This document shows, one piece after another, positions 6,453-9,661 of a stretch of DNA of 9,661 nt. Source of the stretch: an uncultured Colwellia sp. (lineage in GTDB: Bacteria; Pseudomonadota; Gammaproteobacteria; Enterobacterales; Alteromonadaceae). Numbering within the stretch: position 1 is the first letter of the stretch; each line of letters opens with the position of its first letter. The stretch covers positions 1 to 9,661 of the forward strand of contig CAJWBY010000161.1 of NCBI GenBank assembly GCA_913020705.1, written 5' to 3'. Position numbers and translations under genes: made by a program. The notes under the pieces are model-generated. The model saw nothing but the letters and a program-made list of their open reading frames with translations, was not told where the DNA came from and ran no database searches.

Positions 6453-6479
6453 AAAAAAGGGAGTAAACATTACCCCCTT
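6453..6479 (-). terminator. Intrinsic terminator of the thiolase operon
   Basis: In the minus-strand transcript a 10-bp stem, AAGGGGGUAA paired with UUACUCCCUU (one G-U pair), encloses a UGU loop and runs into a U-tract; the template has six A residues at 6453-6458, two of them in the stem. It begins 49 bases after the thiolase stop codon. On the plus strand the G-U pair becomes an A-C mismatch and no T-run follows, so it acts in one direction only. Confidence 0.85.
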
Positions 6480-6527
6480 GGACTTTACTGATTATGATTT
6501 TATTGAGCGTTAATCTTTGAACACGAT

Positions 6528-7772
6528 TTAAGCCCTTTCAATAATCAAGGCGATTCCCTGCCCAACTCCAATACACATAGTACATAATGCGTAGCGTTTA
6601 TTGGTGCGTTGTAACTGACGAGCTGCTGACGTAATTAAACGTGCTCCACTCATACCCAGTGGATGCCCTAATGCAATTGCACCACCTTGCGGATTAATAC
6701 GAGGATCATCATCTTGCAAACCTAATTCACGAATACAAGCTAATGCCTGTGCAGCAAAAGCTTCGTTTAGCTCAATAATGTCGATATCGTCTAAAGATAA
6801 CTTTAAACGCTTTAAGAGTTTTTTTGTTGCAGGTACTGGGCCTATGCCCATAATACGTGGCGGTACTCCGGTAACTGCCATACCGAGTACTTTAGCAATC
6901 GGTGTTAAGTTGTTTTTTTCCACCGACTTACTTGAAGCAAGTAAAATTGCAGCAGCACCGTCGTTGATACCTGAAGCATTACCTGCGGTAATACTGCCTT
7001 TGGAATGAACAAAAGGCTTTAATGCTGACATTTTCTCTAATGTGGTTAATCTTAGGTGTTCATCTTTAGCAAAAATAATAGGGTCTTTTTTACGCTGAGC
7101 AATACTTACCGGTACTATTTCTGCGTCAAATAAACCTGCTTGTTGTGCATTCGCTGCTTTTTGCTGACTGGCAAAAGCAAACTTGTCTTGGTCTTCACGA
7201 CTAATGTTAAAGTCTTCAGCTAAGTTTTCAGCCGTTTGTGGCATGGTTTCAGTGCCATAAGCTTTATCAAGCGCTTTATTAACAAAACGCCAGCCCATCG
7301 TGGTATCAAACATTTCTTGAGTTCGTGAGAAGTTGCTTTCTGCTTTACCCATAACAAACGGTGCTCGGGTCATACTTTCAGCGCCGCCAGCAATAATCAT
7401 TTCAGCTTCACCTGACTTAATCGCCTGCATGGCAATACCAACAGCGTTCAAGCCTGAACCACATAAACGGTTCAAGGTTGTTGCAGGTACTTGATACGGT
7501 AAACCTGCTAATAATGTCGCCATACGCGCAATATTACGGTTGTCTTCACCCGCTTGGTTAGCACAGCCGAGAATAACATCATCTACTTGACTAAAATCTA
7601 AATCTGGATTTCTGTCCATTAAAGCTTTTAAAGGTAAAGCAGCTAAATCGTCAGCACGAATAGTCGCTAACGAGCCACCGAATTTGCCAACAGGTGTTCT
7701 AATTGCGTCGCAAATGAATACGTCATTCATCTCATGATTTTCAGTTGTTTCTTCTGTTGAAAAGTTGCTCAT
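6528..7772 (-). CDS. pcaF: PcaF-type 3-oxoadipyl-CoA/3-oxoacyl-CoA thiolase
   Basis: 414 residues of the degradative thiolase family, which cleaves a 3-oxoacyl-CoA with CoA into acetyl-CoA and a shorter acyl-CoA. All active-site parts are present: acylated cysteine Cys104 (NRLCGSGLNAVG), NEAF (336-339), His370 (GGAIALGHPLGMSGAR) and the second cysteine Cys400 in CTMCIGVGQG. The opening VFICDAIRTPVGKFGGSLA, the CANQAGEDNRNIARM block, RAPFVMGKAE and the CIGVGQG form (rather than CGGGGQG) point to the PcaF/PaaJ branch, whose known substrate is 3-oxoadipyl-CoA. The ATG at 7772 gives a 14-residue polar extension before Met15, where most relatives begin; a purine stretch AAGAGAA precedes the first ATG, so either start is possible. 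It is last in the operon, 57 bp after the aminotransferase gene. The real substrate may differ (see findings). Confidence 0.9.
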   Translation of the reverse strand: MSNFSTEETTENHEMNDVFICDAIRTPVGKFGGSLATIRADDLAALPLKALMDRNPDLDFSQVDDVILGCANQAGEDNRNIARMATLLAGLPYQVPATTLNRLCGSGLNAVGIAMQAIKSGEAEMIIAGGAESMTRAPFVMGKAESNFSRTQEMFDTTMGWRFVNKALDKAYGTETMPQTAENLAEDFNISREDQDKFAFASQQKAANAQQAGLFDAEIVPVSIAQRKKDPIIFAKDEHLRLTTLEKMSALKPFVHSKGSITAGNASGINDGAAAILLASSKSVEKNNLTPIAKVLGMAVTGVPPRIMGIGPVPATKKLLKRLKLSLDDIDIIELNEAFAAQALACIRELGLQDDDPRINPQGGAIALGHPLGMSGARLITSAARQLQRTNKRYALCTMCIGVGQGIALIIERA

Positions 7773-7829
7773 TCATTTATTCTCTTTTGAATTTGTTTCC
7801 GCTTAATTTGAGTTTTATTTAACTAATCT

Positions 7830-9176
7830 TTAGTCTTTTTTTAGTGACGGATATTGCTCAATAACTTTTTCAAAGCCTGAAGTTAAATGTTTCACTAAAA
7901 TCATAATTTCTTTATCGGTCATTGCCGTTGATAACATAACAGAGCAAGTATTGATCATCATCAGACCTTGTTCAAACAAATGATTGAGTAATAGCTTCAA
8001 GCCTTTCGCTTCGTCTTCATTAGCATATGATTGACGATAGTTGTTCGGCGCTTGTGGCTTTAAGTGAATGCGAAACATCGACCCCGCTCCAGTTACACAA
8101 GCTTTTATACCAACTTTCTCTATGGCATGGCTAATTTCTTTGCGAGCTAAATCACCTAAAGCATTAACATAATCTACTGCTTTTTCATCGAACAAACGCA
8201 TCGCAGTAATACCTGCTGTCATAGTGACAGGGTTTGCAGAAAAAGTACCTGAATGCGGCAACAAAACTTTTGGTTGCGTTGGGTCAAGTACTTCCATTAC
8301 ATCACTTCTGCCAGCAAATGCACCGACAGGAAATCCACCCCCAATCATTTTCCCGATGGCGGTTAAGTCTGGTGCCACTTTATAGTTTTGCTGAGCGCCA
8401 GCATAATTAACGCGAAAAGTGATCACTTCATCAAACATCAATAATGCGTCATTTTCTCGAGTCCACTGATAAAGCGCTTCTACAAACTTTTCACTCGCGG
8501 GTACCATTCCAACACGATGAGAAACGGGGTCAATGAGTATTCCTGCTAACTCACCTTTGTGTTGATTTAAAATAGCTAAAGCTTTTTCTACATTGTTGTA
8601 AGGAATAATAATTACGTCGTCTAACGCGCCTTCAGGTGTACCGTTTGCAACAGGAACACTGGCGGGTTGGTCTTCATCTCCCCAGTTTTTAGGGGCTGCA
8701 GTTTGACTAACTTCAGCGTAATCATAAGCACCGTGATAGGCACCTTCAACTTTGACTATTTTCTCTTTGCCAGTAAAAGCACGCGCAGCTTTTATCATAG
8801 CCATTACTGCTTCGGTACCAGAATTTACAAAACGAATTTTTTCAAAGCCCGGCACACGCGCACATAATAATTCGGCATACTCAATTTCAATTTCGGTTGC
8901 CATAGTAAAGGCTGTGCCTTTTTGAACCTGTTCGATAATCGCTCGGGTAATTTCAGGATTCGCATGGCCATGAATAAGTGACGCCATATTATTCGCAAAA
9001 TCTATACGGGTAACACCGTCAATATCGGTAACATAACAGCCCTGTCCTTTTTCAACATAATCTGGGTGAGGTAATTTAAAGATAGTGTTACGGCTAACAC
9101 CACCCGGCAATACTTTTTTAGCACGGTTAAACAGTTCAACGCTTTTGCTGTTTTGCTCAGATGAAGGTAATGTCAT
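7830..9176 (-). CDS. Class III PLP-dependent aminotransferase, beta-amino-acid transaminase-like
   Basis: 448 residues, fold type I, subgroup III, the group that includes glutamate-1-semialdehyde aminomutase (GSAM). Seen: LPGGVSRN (23-30), FVNSGTEAVMAMIKAARAFTG (116-136) for cofactor phosphate, YHG (147-149), FDEV (248-251, Asp249 on the pyridine nitrogen), PLP lysine Lys276 in AIGKMIGGGFPVGAFAGR, and HSGTFSANPVTMTAG (308-322). It departs from GSAM: DEVITFR lacks the usual glycine of DEVxxGFR, and the EP before the glycine loop is Asp216-Pro217 (IDPVSHRVGMVP). Arg29 of GGVSR aligns, from memory, with the substrate-carboxylate arginine of beta-phenylalanine aminotransferase. The start has a good GGAG eight bases upstream and overlaps the CoA-transferase stop by one base. 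The operon partners (CoA-transferase, thiolase) argue for a catabolic beta-amino-acid role, not heme synthesis. The class is certain; the substrate is inferred. Confidence 0.85.
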   Translation of the reverse strand: MTLPSSEQNSKSVELFNRAKKVLPGGVSRNTIFKLPHPDYVEKGQGCYVTDIDGVTRIDFANNMASLIHGHANPEITRAIIEQVQKGTAFTMATEIEIEYAELLCARVPGFEKIRFVNSGTEAVMAMIKAARAFTGKEKIVKVEGAYHGAYDYAEVSQTAAPKNWGDEDQPASVPVANGTPEGALDDVIIIPYNNVEKALAILNQHKGELAGILIDPVSHRVGMVPASEKFVEALYQWTRENDALLMFDEVITFRVNYAGAQQNYKVAPDLTAIGKMIGGGFPVGAFAGRSDVMEVLDPTQPKVLLPHSGTFSANPVTMTAGITAMRLFDEKAVDYVNALGDLARKEISHAIEKVGIKACVTGAGSMFRIHLKPQAPNNYRQSYANEDEAKGLKLLLNHLFEQGLMMINTCSVMLSTAMTDKEIMILVKHLTSGFEKVIEQYPSLKKD

Positions 9177-9661
9177 TATGATTTCTCCGCTAAATTTCTT
9201 GGGTCTAACAGTTTGGCACCAGTGCGATCCTGAACAGTGTCAAATTCAACATTGGGTGCTAACTCAACCAATTCAAAACCTTTACTTGTTACTTCTATAA
9301 CACATAAATCGGTATAAACTCGGCTGACAACGCCTTGCCCTGTTAACGGATAACTGCATTGTTCAATCAGTTTAGCAATGCCGTCTTTTGTTGTATGTTG
9401 AGTGATAACAAAAATAGTTTTCACGCCAGCAACTAGATCCATCGCACCACCAACTGCGGGAATTGCATCTGGCGCACCTGTAGACCAATTAGCTAAGTCG
9501 CCATTTTGTGCCACTTGCATTGCTCCTAATACACAAACATCGATATGTTGTCCGCGTATCATTGCAAAACTGTCGGCATGATGAAAATATGCTGCGCCCG
9601 CAATAGCGGTAACTGGCTTTTTACCCGCATTAATAAGGTCAGGATCTTCTTTGCCTTCTTC
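9176..9661 (-). CDS. 3-oxoacid CoA-transferase subunit B, PcaJ/ScoB type (5' end outside window)
   Basis: The frame is open to the window edge, so the Met at 9562 is internal; 161 residues are visible and about 50 are missing, including the region of the catalytic glutamate. The visible part reads as subunit B of the SCOT/PcaIJ family: EDPDLINAGKKPVTAIAGAA, then YFHHADSFAMIRGQHIDVCV, the hallmark GDLANWSTGAPDAIPAVGGA and MDLVAGVKTIFVITQHTTKD. These enzymes move CoA from succinyl-CoA to a 3-oxoacid (3-oxoadipate for PcaIJ, acetoacetate for ScoAB), working with a subunit A normally encoded just upstream, here beyond the window. The stop codon shares one base with the aminotransferase start (TAATG), so the two are one transcription unit. 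The family is certain; PcaJ versus ScoB cannot be settled from this fragment. Confidence 0.92.
   Translation of the reverse strand, partial: EEGKEDPDLINAGKKPVTAIAGAAYFHHADSFAMIRGQHIDVCVLGAMQVAQNGDLANWSTGAPDAIPAVGGAMDLVAGVKTIFVITQHTTKDGIAKLIEQCSYPLTGQGVVSRVYTDLCVIEVTSKGFELVELAPNVEFDTVQDRTGAKLLDPRNLAEKS

Noticed and set aside
6778..7008. Antisense open frame within the thiolase gene
   Set aside because: Shadow of the conserved thiolase frame, no independent support. The same applies to antisense frames at 8667-8867 and 9085-9300.
7773..7829. A separate promoter or terminator between aminotransferase and thiolase genes
   Set aside because: The 57-bp gap shows no hairpin and no convincing -35/-10 pair; co-transcription is simpler.
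7830..9176. Naming the aminotransferase hemL
   Set aside because: Catabolic neighbours and altered GSAM motifs argue against a role in tetrapyrrole synthesis, even though the cobalamin genes nearby might suggest one; they are on the other strand and several genes away.

Overview
The window looks like chromosome from an AT-rich marine gammaproteobacterium of the Colwellia/Thalassotalea type (Alteromonadales). This rests on low GC throughout, tightly packed genes and the character of the proteins; no rRNA or other marker gene is present, so the assignment is an inference. No tRNA, rRNA, CRISPR array, insertion sequence or phage gene was seen.

Left part (1-1343, + strand): the end of a cysteine-rich TetR-family repressor gene cut by the window edge, a 163-bp gap holding a 34-bp perfect inverted repeat laid over a promoter, and a secreted MlaC/Ttg2-type phospholipid-binding protein without the rest of an Mla operon. 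Repressor, operator and target form a readable regulatory unit.

Cobalamin part (1427-4109, + strand): three overlapping genes, a histidine phosphatase (cobC, alpha-ribazole phosphatase), cbiB (adenosylcobinamide-phosphate synthase) and an L-threonine-O-3-phosphate decarboxylase (cobD). CobD makes the aminopropanol phosphate arm, CbiB attaches it to the corrin ring, and CobC dephosphorylates the lower-ligand side late in the pathway. The other cob genes are not in the window.

Middle (4083-6336): an NADPH-dependent FMN reductase gene (- strand) whose end overlaps cobD by 27 bp, a divergent LysR regulator (+) separated from it by a 115-bp spacer with two inverted repeats, and a YhhN/TMEM86-type membrane protein (-) whose stop codon directly abuts the LysR stop codon. 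The yhhN leader carries a perfect 10-bp hairpin next to its ribosome binding site.

Right part (6457-9661, - strand): an operon running leftwards from beyond the window: CoA-transferase subunit B (partial, PcaJ/ScoB type), a class III aminotransferase that resembles beta-amino-acid transaminases more than true glutamate-1-semialdehyde aminomutase, a PcaF-type thiolase, then a clear intrinsic terminator. Read in order, the enzymes fit conversion of a beta-amino acid to a 3-oxoacid, its activation to a 3-oxoacyl-CoA, and thiolysis to acetyl-CoA plus a shortened acyl-CoA. This possible beta-amino-acid catabolic operon is the most interesting part of the window.
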